Shown: positions 12,992-22,534 of the stretch, in pieces
How positions within the stretch are numbered: position 1 is the stretch's first letter
How the letters are laid out: the number at the start of each line of letters is the position of its first letter
The notes under the pieces: model-generated
Told to the model about the DNA's origin: nothing
What the model saw: the letters and a program-made list of their open reading frames with translations, nothing else
The model's database searches: none
Source of the DNA: Zygnema cylindricum
Taxonomy: Eukaryota; Streptophyta; Zygnematophyceae; Zygnematales; Zygnemataceae
Reading direction: 5' to 3'
DNA length: 58,172 nt
Assembly (NCBI GenBank): GCA_037447655.1
Contig: JBBHKE010000493.1
Location: 90,638 to 148,809, forward strand
Made by a program: the position numbers and the translations under genes

Positions 12992-13265
12992 AATATTTTG
13001 AGGAAGTTCTTTTGTACGGTTTTTCGAGAATTTCCGAAATCTGCAAAGTCGGTGCTCGGAAAGCCGTACATTATTCGAACGTCCGTCTGTTGCGGAAGTG
13101 AATTTTTTTTCGGTGGGAATAGGCTGTCATAGCTTGTTCCCACCGAAAAAAAAATTACTTCCACAACAGACGAACGTTCGAATAATGTACATATTTCCGA
13201 GCACCGACTTTTTTGTTTTCATAAATTTTCAGAAAACCGTACAAACTAACTTCCTCAAAAAATTG
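12992..13265. repeat. Long hairpin, ~125-bp arms with ~20-bp loop
   Basis: The left arm contains GAGGAAGTTC, TGTACGGTTTT, GTCGGTGCTCGGAAA, GTACATTATTCGAACGT, CGTCTGTTG and TTTTTTTTCGGTGGGAA. The right arm from about 13140 is its reverse complement with scattered mismatches. The loop is around GGCTGTCATAGCTTG. No coding capacity. It may be a MITE or a foldback relic. Confidence 0.85.
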
Positions 13266-13529
13266 AGGGATATTGAAGTCGCGTTAAAGTACACTGCCAA
13301 TCGCTATTAGCGTAGTGTAAGCTAATGCCGTCCTGCATTTTTTTTTTTACTCTCCATTAGCGTAGTTCATTCTAATTTTACTTAACACTATTTAGGGTTA
13401 ATTTTTTAGTACAATACAAAACGAAAGTAAATCATCATTTAGTTAGTGTGGTATACGGATAGTGTCAGACCGTACGAAATTGTACATTTTTAAAGAAAAA
13501 GGTACAATTCATTATGTATAATAGCCGCG

Positions 13530-13670
13530 GACGCATGAGAATGTGCGGTCTTAAAAGGGCTTCAATCCGGATAGTAAAAATTACGTTCGCACATATTTGA
13601 TCAACAACCGCATGGTTCGCAGTGTGAGCGTCAAACATATACGCCTGAAGAAAGTCATATTTTTCAGTAA
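13530..13670. repeat. Repeat shared with 19055-19200
   Basis: Both contain AGCCGCGGACGCATGAG followed by AATGTGCGGTCT, ACGTTCGCACATAT and a CAACAACC block in the same order. A related but more decayed version (GTGAATGTGCACTGG, CACGTTCTCATATGTTCG) occurs inside the 550-bp MITE at 26664-26735. It looks like an internal part of a longer TA-flanked element. Confidence 0.65.
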
Positions 13671-13754
13671 ATGAACGTAACTTAGCGCAATGTTGAGCCG
13701 ACGTATTTTTCAGTAAATGAACGTAACTTAGTGCAATGTTGAGCCGACGTATTA
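13658..13754. repeat. 48-bp tandem duplication (two copies)
   Basis: The block TTTTTCAGTAAATGAACGTA, followed by ACTTAG(C/T)GCAATG and TTGAGCCGACGTA, occurs twice in tandem with one substitution. Confidence 0.85.
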
Positions 13755-14027
13755 CAGTAACTTTGATATATACGGTTTCGCCTCCAAGTAGGTTCTTTGT
13801 ATATAGTTATAGTTATAATTAATGTTATTTTATGGTTATGGTTCAATTAGCCTAAAATTTTACGATATTTTGGTGAAAACAATTCCATTTAGTATAAATA
13901 TCTACTGTAATAAGGTGTGGACCACAAAATAGATAAACGTTTAGGTTAATACCGAGTTGAGGTGCCAAAAAAACATTAATTAAAGTTGTTTTATGAATTT
14001 AATACAATGAAATTATAATATTTAGCG

Positions 14028-14222
14028 TTGACCACTAGAGGAAAAGAGGACTGGGTTCGGGAGCGAATTACTTGGAGACGCTTAGCAACAGCAAACCACC
14101 ATATTGCGCTGCTGGAGACTCGTTGTGAGCAGCTCCAACACCAACTTGACACCCTACGACAGCAATTCGAGGAGTACCGTGAGGAGACATACGGCATGCT
14201 CCGGAAATTACAAATTCCCTGA
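14028..14222 (+). pseudogene. 3' remnant of an LTR-retrotransposon ORF (coiled-coil C-terminus)
   Basis: An open stretch of about 64 codons ends 45 bp before a putative LTR. It is charged and coiled-coil-like (HIALLETRCEQLQHQL, RQQFEEYREETYGMLRK). There is no ATG at its left end and AT-rich sequence precedes it, so it is truncated. Its position just upstream of a short purine-rich tract and an LTR suggests the end of a gag-pol polyprotein. I do not recognise a specific domain. Confidence 0.4.
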
Positions 14223-14266
14223 GGAAACAAACTTCAGCGGGACGCTGAATCCTTAGTGGGAGGCAC

Positions 14267-14761
14267 TGTAACAGGGTTACAAGGTTGGGAACTTAGTGGC
14301 TAGAAACTCGGCTACTATAGTTGCAACTGCAGAGCAGCGCAGCTTCGATTCCAAATCAGCGCAACATAGCAGCAGAGCAACTTAGTAGAATAGCGTAGCG
14401 CAACATAGCAACACAGCATAGCAGTATAAAAACGCCACAAAATGTAGATTTTACCGTATAGCTCTGGAAGGATACCTTGGATAGATCTCGGTTGACCGCC
14501 AAGGTCCACGTGTAAATTTGTACAGTATTGGGTTGACTAGCAGTTAGTTAGTTTAAATAGTGAGACAGACGTAGAACGAGACAAACTCTTTGAGTAGACC
14601 TTCGCAGCGAGCGCTAAATATTGTAATCTTCTCTGGAGTAATAAAGCGCAACCTTGTCTGTTACTGCTGTGTGCGCCTGCTGTTGCTATGAGAAGATCCT
14701 TTGAGCTTTCTGCTGTGCATCGTGGTGGATTGTGGTGCTTGCAACTATCGTCCCTTTTACA
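14267..14761 (+). mobile_element. Putative solo/3' LTR remnant (495 bp)
   Basis: Begins TGTAACAGGG and ends CTTTTACA, giving the TG...CA inverted ends TGTAA/TTACA. A purine-rich tract (AGTGGGAGGCAC) sits immediately before it. Inside, in the correct order, are a TATA-like TATAAAA (about 14424) and a polyadenylation-like AATAAAG (about 14639). No matching partner LTR or clear tRNA primer site is present in the window, so this is the 3' LTR of a truncated element or a solo LTR. Confidence 0.5.
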
Positions 14762-14836
14762 TCGGGGGTCCCACGGATGGTGAAGCCGCAATAACACGGG
14801 AACATTCACCCGAAAACCGCGGTTGTCATGAACAAT

Positions 14837-15430
14837 CTATGTATGTCGTGGATCCGCCGGATCGAATTGCCCTATGTGGGCAAACGTCGAGCCTCGATCG
14901 TCACCGTCGACGAAAAGCCACGTCGGATGAGTGGGGACATCCAGGAGGGTGTCGAGAATTTCCGGGTGGGGATTTTCCCTCGAGTTTACGGAACACGGTT
15001 CACCATACTTCCAATGTTTCGGCCATTCGGCAACTGGAATGAAATGCTCGACCCGAGGCACAAAACTGCCCATTTCCTCCTCTCCTGTGGGAGGAGGGAA
15101 AAACCAATCCGGATCCTGAATTCGGTAATGAGCTTGAGAACCTGGATTACCCAGTACAATGCCTCTCTCCTTGTTCGAAGTGGGAGGCGCCTCGAGCTCG
15201 TTGTCATCATCCCTGTATTCATCCTCTCGTTGCCGTCCCTCGCTAGCCGAACTTTCCTCGTCCTCGGTGGTGGCCTCATCCACATCCTTCCATACCCGAA
15301 TATCCGTGGGATGTTTTACTTCGAGGGTACGCTTCTCCTCCGGCGGTTCCTCCCCTTCTACAATGCTCTCGTCGCTATAAGAAGTTGAGGGGACGTAAGG
15401 GGACGTAATCCTCGTCGCTCCATCGACTAA
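14837..15430 (-). pseudogene. Broken acidic ORF, probably transposon-derived
   Basis: On the minus strand an acidic reading frame runs from about 15430 to a stop at 14837. It has SDEDYVP, then SYSDESIVEGEEPPEEKR, DEATTEDEESSASEG, DPDWFFPPPTGEEEMG, WPKHWKYGEP and STFAHIGQFDPADPRH. Between SDEDYVP and SYSDES the frame is broken by a perfect 10-bp tandem duplication (15389-15398 and 15399-15408); skipping one copy restores one frame. I do not recognise the protein. The plus strand is also open here (14828-15388), but its product is unremarkable and probably a shadow. Confidence 0.4.
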
Positions 15431-15489
15431 CTTTCTTTTTTCCTAGTTTGATTTCCCTCTTCCTCTCTAACTTTATCCGTGCCTCACTC

Positions 15490-16035
15490 CCTTCCCCCTC
15501 CTCTCTCTCATCAAAAACCCTATTTTTCCTTATTATCCTCCTCCTCCTCCTCTCTACTCCTCCCCTCGCCTCACTTCCCTCCCCCTCCCCAACCGTCGCG
15601 TCTTTTCCCCTTCCTTCCTCACCTAATGACGCCCCACCCCCCCTCTCCCCACTCAATGTGTTCTCTCCCCCCACCCCCTCACCTTCGTCCTCCTCCTCCC
15701 TCTCATCAAAAACCCTAATTTTTATTTTTCTCCTCCTCCTCATCCTCTCTACTCCTCCCCCCACCTCACTTCCCCCCCCCCCTCCTTAACCATTGCCTCT
15801 TATCCCATTTCTTCCTCACCTTATACCGCACCCCCCTCTCCCTCCCCACTACGTATTTTTTCCCACCCCCCCCTCACCTTCGTCCTCCTCCTCCCTCTCA
15901 TCTAAAACCCTCATTTTTTTTCTTATCCTCCTCCTCTTCCTCTCTAATCCTCCCCCACTCTCAATTCCCTCCCCCTCCTGAACCGTCGCCTTTTTCCCCT
16001 TTCATTCCTCACCATCTACCTCCTCCTCACTACTC
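15490..16035. repeat. ~195-bp pyrimidine-rich tandem repeat, about 2.7 units
   Basis: The landmark CTCTCATCAAAAACCCTA recurs at about 15505, 15702 and 15896 (the last with TCTAAAACCCTC), each followed by TCCTCCTCCTC, TCTACTCCTCC, CCCTCCCC and AACC(G/A)T blocks. The period is about 195 bp. Units differ by point changes. The strand is almost pure pyrimidine. Confidence 0.8.
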
Positions 16036-17118
16036 ACCTCAACAAATGCCCCCTTTTCCTTCCCTTCACTATTTCCTCCTTCCCATCCTATGGCAAACAG
16101 GGTTGCCGCCTCCCGTTGCCTCGCTTACTCTTCCGCTGTCGTCGTAACAAGGGGAGGATAACCACGACGATAAGCCATCACTCTACGTCGTCCCCTAATT
16201 TGCTGGCTGCTACCCTCCATATCGTATTTTTAAAGACGCGAGTAAAATAGAACTGAAGAAGACGCGGCTACGGAAAGTGGAGAGAGTACAAAAAATAATA
16301 GCCCAAAACCCTACTTTGATGAAAGGTACACAACAATGTTAAATACTACCATTTCTTGCAAGGGATACTTACATTATGTATGCTCGGGCACGTATTAACT
16401 TCGTCGTCTACCCGATGCGTTTGACTGTTCCAACAATCGGGCGACAAAACGAAGCAATGCATCCCACGTTTCATTTAGAACGTGATTTCAATATTGGGCG
16501 CCGTATTCGTTCGACAATTTCTTATAATTTTCGTTTTAGTGACGAATACACTTTTAACCGGCACGAATTGTGTTTTCGAAACTTCCAACGTTGAGGCGAC
16601 GATGCATTGTCGTCGCCTTTTCGATTTCACCAACATTTGTCGAGATTCCACTGAGGTAGCCTTTCATTCACCACATTCAGGCGACGACACCATGTCGTCG
16701 CATGTCCATTGGATTGAAGTCATAACAAAAACTAATTGGACGTGGTTGCAGAACCACACATCATAACGACAATAGTTGGGGGAGGGGGGATAATAGAACA
16801 TATATAAACATACAATATGAGATGAATATATTCAAAAATAAATTATTCAATATGTCTAATTAAATTACAAATAATGCGAACTAACGACGCAAAAATTAGG
16901 CAACCGGAGTTTGCGATATGCAGGTAAGGACAATTGTAAAAACTCTTACTTGTACGATACACCCCCAAAAAATGTTGCGGAAACTTCTTCATAGTCCTCG
17001 AGATGAGCATTTCCTTTCCATTTTGGTGACAATCGGCGATCATCCAATTGATTACTCGAAGTCAAGTAATTTTCGTTGAAACTTGTTAAACTTTTCAGAT
17101 CGACAACGGGACGTTCCT
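16036..17118. other. Gene-free stretch
   Basis: No convincing gene. It contains a short perfect hairpin around 16583-16608 (AGGCGACGA, GCAT, TCGTCGCCT pattern) and a second related hairpin near 16679-16700 (GGCGACGACACCATGTCGTCG). Confidence 0.5.
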
Positions 17119-17541
17119 TTATGTATCACACGGTGAGTCTAAATCTCCGATAATAGCGCCTTCCACGAGGGGGTCCACGTCGGGTGATCCCATTTGTTCA
17201 CTCGGTGGGTCGGGTTCTTGGGTTTCGCTACAATCCATGTCCTCTTCGGCTAGAGGTGGCAATAATCCGGCTGTAGCTGTGTTTTTCGGCTCAAAAAAAG
17301 TGGTAATATGGGAAGTAATAGGCCACATATTTGCAATAATAAAGAAAACATTTTGGCCAAAAAAGGATGCAAAGCAAATAATAGAGATGCAAATGCCAAG
17401 GTAACTGGAGAATGTGAAAAGACACTGCCATTGGTGGACCGAATGCCAGATATATATACCAAATACAAAAACCCAAGAGGGACAAAAAGGAGGGAAACCA
17501 TTTTCCAAACTTTCGATGTTCAAAATTTGAATTTTAATCAT
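17119..17541 (-). CDS. Possible membrane-protein exon or gene fragment, unidentified
   Basis: A 140-codon open frame on the minus strand ending at a TAA. It starts near MIKIQILNIESLENGFPP and has two or three hydrophobic segments (SWVFVFGIYIWH; YLGICISIICFASFF; NVFFIIANMWP). It then has a proline/acid-rich tail (PPLAEEDMDCSETQEPDPP, MGSPDVDPLVEGAIIGDL). Hydrophobic helices followed by an acidic tail look more like a real C-terminus than random DNA. I do not recognise a family. It lies between the two 0.86-kb direct repeats, so it may be a captured fragment. Confidence 0.3.
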   Translation of the reverse strand: MIKIQILNIESLENGFPPFCPSWVFVFGIYIWHSVHQWQCLFTFSSYLGICISIICFASFFGQNVFFIIANMWPITSHITTFFEPKNTATAGLLPPLAEEDMDCSETQEPDPPSEQMGSPDVDPLVEGAIIGDLDSPCDT

Positions 17542-18171
17542 TTGCGTGTCGGTGAATTATCAAAATATTATAGGCAACACAGACAAAGCGGGAAACTTTC
17601 AAAAAATGCGTGAGTTTTGAGAGAATGAGCCTGCACGTGGTAGGCGACGGACGATTTTCATGAAAGAGCCATGGTAACTGCCTGCTTGTAACAGGATTTC
17701 CTACCTCTCTGAAAATCCCATTACTTCAATCAATTTCAACCACACATTCCACACATTGGAAAATATACATCCACGTTGGAAAACACTGACATAAGGATAA
17801 ACTTTAAATTAGAAGAAGCTTCTGTCCACATAACATTAGCTTGCTCTCTTGCCCTCGTGGCTCAACCCTTCAAATTAAAGTGTTTCCTCTACTCTCCACT
17901 CTTAATAATTCTATCTCTTAACTACTAAAACACTATTTAGTTAGTAAGAGATTTCAATGCAAAAATGCTCTTTTCTCCAATTTGGTTTTAATCACTCAAG
18001 ACCAAGATCAGCCGGAATTTCCACAAACTTTTCCTAGGGTGTGTTTTTGTCGCTCTTTTTGTTTTTTATTGTTGTTTTTCAGTATTGGTCATGCCACCCC
18101 TTTTGTACCCCCAGACTCAGATGGTTTACCATCGTGCTTTTTAATTTATTCTGCTTTTCAAATGACCTAAT
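17542..18171. other. Gene-free stretch with repeat fragments
   Basis: No gene seen. About 18070-18150 (GCCACCCCTTTTGTACCCCC, ACTCAGATGGTTTACCATCG) recurs at about 26005-26055. This marks a further dispersed repeat family, which also touches 22935-23060 and 25870-25990 through GTGCTTTTCATTTTGAGTTT. Confidence 0.6.
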
Positions 18172-19023
18172 GGAGGTGGGTTAGCAGATACAGAAAAAAT
18201 AAATCGTGATACGCTGAACGATTAAGCTACGTGTCATGATGGAAAACAACGAAAAATCTTAAGATTTGCACATGACACGCGCTTTCCAAAATACAACCGA
18301 CAATAAAAAATAAATTTCGTAACATTCCCTCGCCACGCTATTTTCGGTAACTTTTGTTCGTCACACTATTTCTCTCAAAGGACTTTCGTTATGTTCGAAA
18401 ATTAAAACCCTAAAAAATGAGCTGACGTACAAGCTGGCGTCTACAAAAAGTAAAAAAGTTTTGTCGTATTATTACTTCGTACGCAAATACTTGGTACGCA
18501 AGTCAAGATTTGAAGTTAAGTTTGTCGATGCTAAAAATCTTAGAGATATTCAATATCGGATCGTAGCTTGCGTGGCGCCGGTCAATTTAGAACACGTGGC
18601 TTACAGACTCTACGTGATGGAACATCGACTCAGGGTAACATTCCATTAGGCGGTCCCAGTAAATGTACGGACAATTCTACTGACGGCGTTTATTAGAAGT
18701 CCGCTCCATTATGTCGGGCCAGTAACAAACCTTCCTCAATTATGATTGGCGCCACATAGGTTAGAGTCCAGATTCTACAAATCTTAAAAAAATCTACAAA
18801 CGGAATATGTGTACGAAATATCTGTACGACCGGAGGTAGTTAATGTTTCGTACATAAAGTTTTCGGCCCAGATTTTGATTTTGAAAATTGAAATCTAAAT
18901 TTCGAAACGGAATTGCAAAAGGACAAGGCAAACTTTGAATGTCGGTGGATGTCAGACGGAGCGTGCGAGGATATTTTCAACCTGACCTGCATTCAGCGTG
19001 GCAGGCGACACATGGCCTGTACC
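18172..19023. repeat. ~0.86-kb dispersed direct repeat, copy 2
   Basis: Second copy of the 11453-12321 repeat in the same orientation, starting GGAGGTGGGTT and ending GGCAGGCGACACATGG(C/T)CTGTAC. The copies diverge abruptly on both sides, so these are the true repeat limits. No target-site duplication is obvious. Confidence 0.85.
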
Positions 19024-19054
19024 TTTTTAAGTGAAAAATTATAATTAATGAGTT

Positions 19055-19395
19055 TTAGTAGCCGCGGACGCATGAGAATGTGCGGTCTAAAATGGGGATC
19101 AAATCGGGCTGTCAAATATCACGTTCGCACATATTCGTCCAACAACCACGTTTCAACTGTGTGAACGTACGATTTGTGTACAATTTGTCAGAATTTGTAG
19201 AATACCTATATTAGTGTAAGCATGTTTGCGACCGACATTTATTTTTTTCAAGACCCAAATTAGAATTATGAAACAATTAGAATATATGCTTTTTTTCAAA
19301 ATTTTCAAATTCTTAATTAGCGTAAACCACGGTAATTTTTCATGTACGCTAAAGAAACTTCTACGCTAATAACGATTGGCGGTGTTAGTACGAAA
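19055..19395. repeat. Repeat shared with 13530-13670, ending in a MITE-like terminus
   Basis: Starts with AGCCGCGGACGCATGAG as at 13530. It ends around 19385 with CGCTAATAACGATTGGCGGTG, the right-end pattern of the TA-flanked MITE family. It appears to be the right part of a longer family member. Confidence 0.55.
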
Positions 19396-19636
19396 GACAC
19401 GATGACATCATACAAAATCTAAGCTATTTGAGCAGTATTCCCGTTTCAACAACCGTCCGAACTGTCGGCAAAACATGTAGCCGATGACGTCATGACCTAA
19501 AGCTATGACTTGTTACATGGATGCATCGCTATCGCCAATGAATACCATCGAATGCTCTCCGTTTCGTACTTTTGTACGGAATGGAGAGAAACGAGCTTGC
19601 CATGAGATGTGATTGTTCACCTTTTGACTTCTACAG

Positions 19637-21278
19637 ACCTAATAAGAGAAGGAGAAGCAGTGTCCGCCATATCCGTTGGTTGCCATGGCAGTACGGCCAC
19701 GACTGGCCATGAAGGCGCTCTGCTTGGCAATGTAATGTGTGGTGTTAGCGCTAGCCACGTGGAGCCTCATAGAGCACTAACTGCGGCTTTAGGGTTCACT
19801 GGATTACCCTTTGTTCTAGCCGCAATCTGCTGGAAGAACATGCAGGATGCAGGTGAGCCCCTCCCTCCCTCCCTCCCTCCCTCCCTCCCTCCCTCCTTCC
19901 TCCCTCCCTCCCTCCCTCGCTACCTCCCTCCCTTATGGTTTTATTGTATGTATTTGTCCTATTCAATTTTCTTATTTCTCTTATTCTGCTGACCTGTTAT
20001 GTTAATGGTGTTTTAAACATTTTTCTTAATGTTTTATTGTCCGTATATATTCGTTTTATGCAATGGTGACTTATTCCGTTTTGTCCTATTCTGCTGGCTT
20101 GTCATGTTTTATGTGTTTTTAAGGTGTTTCTTAGTGTTTTATGAAGCTTATTTTGTCAGTAAATGTTTGTTTTATGCAGTTGCTCCATGTGCTTGCTTTG
20201 TCGGCTTCTGTTTGTCCTATTTTTTGTTTGCTTCTGTTTTGTCTTATTCTGTTTGTCTTATTCTGTTTTGTCCTCTTTTGCTGACCTGTCAAGCAGAACT
20301 GGTAGCAGATTGTCGCAAATGTTGCGCTGCAGACGACGAGGAGGATGCAGATGCAAAGGTGCGTTATCTCTCTTGCTTGTACCTCTCCCCCCTCTTGCTT
20401 TTCCCTCTCTCCCTCTCTCCCTCTCTCCCTCTCTCTACCTCTCTGTCTTCCTCTACAGATGATGACCGATGCAAAGGTTCATTATTTCTGAAAATCTCTA
20501 TCCATCCCTCTTTTGTGTTCTTTTCCCGTTCCTCTCCCGCCTTCCAACTGTATTTCTTTGTTCATTTCTCTCTCCCTCCCTCCCTCCCTCCCTCCCGGGT
20601 CAGAAAAACTCAACCTTCAGTTACCTTCCACCTGTCCCTCAAAAAAACCCTAAAGCAACCCTAAAAAATCCCGAAAAAATATTTTTTTGTTGTTTTCACC
20701 TGAAGCAGAAAACTTTCTCTTCCGCCATACTGGAAGTGTGCATGAGGAGGATGGGCTTCTACCCCCCTGTTATGAGGTTCATAGAGGAGAAGGCGTCCCT
20801 CTACCCCCTCCCCAAATTTTGTCTTGATTTTGCCTCGGATTTGTTTCTCGAAACTGGATCTCCTTGACGTGATTTGACGTTTTGATTTGACGATTTTTCT
20901 GGATGATTTTGTTTTGCACGGAAATTTTGATCTGATCCGCACCTGATGATCTGGCGGCGTTGCACCTGATCGCTGAATCCTGATCTTACCATGAAACGGA
21001 GGCGGATCCGGTGCAAACTGATCCTGGTCGATCGGTGTTTGCACCGGCACGGATCGGTCGGCACGCTCCTCCCTCCCTCTTTCCCTCCTGTTTTCCCTCC
21101 CCTCCTCCTCTCCCCCCCCCCCGCCCCCCCCTCCTTCCCCCCCTCCTTTCTCCCCCCCCCTCTCCCCCTTTGTTGCTAATGTGGTTCCCTTCTGGCTTCT
21201 GATTGCTCCAGGATTGACAGCTGGCGCTTGGAACACATCGAGGGCTTTTTGCAAGAAAAGTTGAAGGCTCGAGAGTGA
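19637..21278 (+). pseudogene. SELENOF: SELENOF (15-kDa selenoprotein, Sep15) homologue, probably decayed
   Basis: Segments match plant Sep15 in order. About 19770-19852: GFTGL, LCSSRNLLEE and MQDA, corresponding to the Cys-rich N-terminal region. 20297-20358: ELVADCRKCCAADDEEDADAK. 20709 to about 20812: KTFSSAILEVCMRRMGFYPP then VMRFIEEKASLYP. About 20990-21060: KLILVD. 21212-21278: IDSWRLEHIEGFLQEKLKAR plus stop. Exon borders AG|AA (20297), AAG|GT (20358), AG|AA (20709) and AG|GA (21212) are good. The CMRR site, where animals have CGU, is the plant form and needs no selenocysteine. The Cys-rich exon carries at least three small indels relative to the family and one Cys-to-Arg change, and the exon with KLILVD is barely recognisable, so it is probably a pseudogene. 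Sequencing error in the first exon is the alternative. SELENOF normally works in the ER lumen with UDP-glucose:glycoprotein glucosyltransferase. Confidence 0.7.
19861..19917. repeat. (CCCT)n microsatellite
   Basis: A tetranucleotide CCCT run just after the donor of the first recognisable SELENOF exon. Similar pyrimidine tracts lie at 20400-20450, 20570-20600 and 21065-21175 in the following introns. Confidence 0.9.
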
Positions 21279-22322
21279 AAAACGATAAAAAAAATAAAAA
21301 AGACAAAAAAACGAAAAAAATAAAAATAATGAAGGGAAAACAAAATAAATGAAGAAAAAACAAGTAAAGGAGAAGAAAATTCAAAAGATAACGACGGAAA
21401 AACTGAAAAAAACGAAGGAGAAACAAAAAAAACGAAGAAAAAACGAAATAAACGGGAAGAAAAAAGGCAAGTACACATGTTCTTCATGTTACAAGATGTA
21501 GTGTTTGGGAGTTTTTCTTCTATATCGAGGCTGAAAATTGTGGGGATAGTTTGTCTTTTTTTTTTTTTTTTTATGATTTCGTATTTACAATGTAGTTTAG
21601 AAGTTTGGTAGTTTTTTTTCTTTTTCTAACAACACATGTTGTAAAGGACTTGACAACTTTTTTGTTTTTCCTCTGTAGGTACAGTTTTTGTACTTTAGAA
21701 ATTGAGGAATTCACTTTTTTTCTCTCTCTCTCTCTCTCTCTCTCCTTTGAAGTAATTTATTTGTCAATTTGATTTTAGGTAAGTCCGTTTGAGGTCTAGA
21801 AAAAAAAAATTGGTGTTTTGAATTTTTTGTTTCGTGAGTATCGTCATTTTTCTAGATTCTTATCTCTTATATCTCCCCGTAACTGAGAAAAATATTTGTT
21901 ATATTTCCTTCTTAACTGAATAATTACATTTTTATTATTACCTACCTGCTTAAAGGCACTTTTTGTGAGGATTGATATTGATTTGACTATTTTTGGGAGC
22001 TTTTTAACCTAAATAACCAAGTTTATAATGATTAATATCATGGTTTTATATCATGGATGATTATATCGGTTCCGTAATCGATAACTAGAGATGATTAATT
22101 AGAGATGTTGTTAACTTATTCTTGTTCATTTGTTGTTTTATAATTATATATATACAACTTTCCATATTGAGATGCATTCTTAATTTAGATGCGGGCCATT
22201 ACCGATTCCTCAATCACATAGTGCTTGAGTTTATTTTAAACAACAAATGTTTGACTTCTTCCTCTCCACAAATGTGCCGGTGAGCTTTCCATTTTGCTCA
22301 TAAGCATTGCTTCCATGGAGTA
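21279..22322. other. Gene-free stretch after SELENOF
   Basis: Begins with a purine-rich run of GAAAAAACGA-type repeats (about 21276-21470), then AT-rich sequence including poly-T and a short (CT)n at 21721-21744. No coding segment seen. Confidence 0.55.
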
Positions 22323-22534
22323 CACCGTGTATAGCTGTTAGTGTTAATGTTTTTTTCGCCACTTAAAATATATTTTCTCCATGAACACTTGTCCGATTGT
22401 TTATCTGTCCGTTGCCATTGAGAGGCAAAACTCCCACTTTCGTATTGGGGGTCTCAATCAAAAATTGAAAGTGTGCGCATAGAAGATTTTCTTAGTGGCA
22501 AAAAAAACTTTAACACTAATAGTGATACACGATG
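22323..22534. mobile_element. TA-flanked palindromic MITE, copy 2
   Basis: TA|CACCGTGTATAGCTGTTAG at the left and CTAATAGTGATACACGATG|TA at the right, 212 bp, with the family's internal hairpin blocks (CACTTGTCCGATTG). Diverged from copy 1. Confidence 0.8.

Noticed and set aside
14828-15388. 186-codon plus-strand open frame
   Set aside because: It is antisense to a more protein-like acidic frame, has no domain resemblance, and its composition fits a shadow of that frame.
20661-21487. Long minus-strand frames opposite SELENOF
   Set aside because: They are driven by poly-pyrimidine introns and lie antisense to recognisable SELENOF exons.
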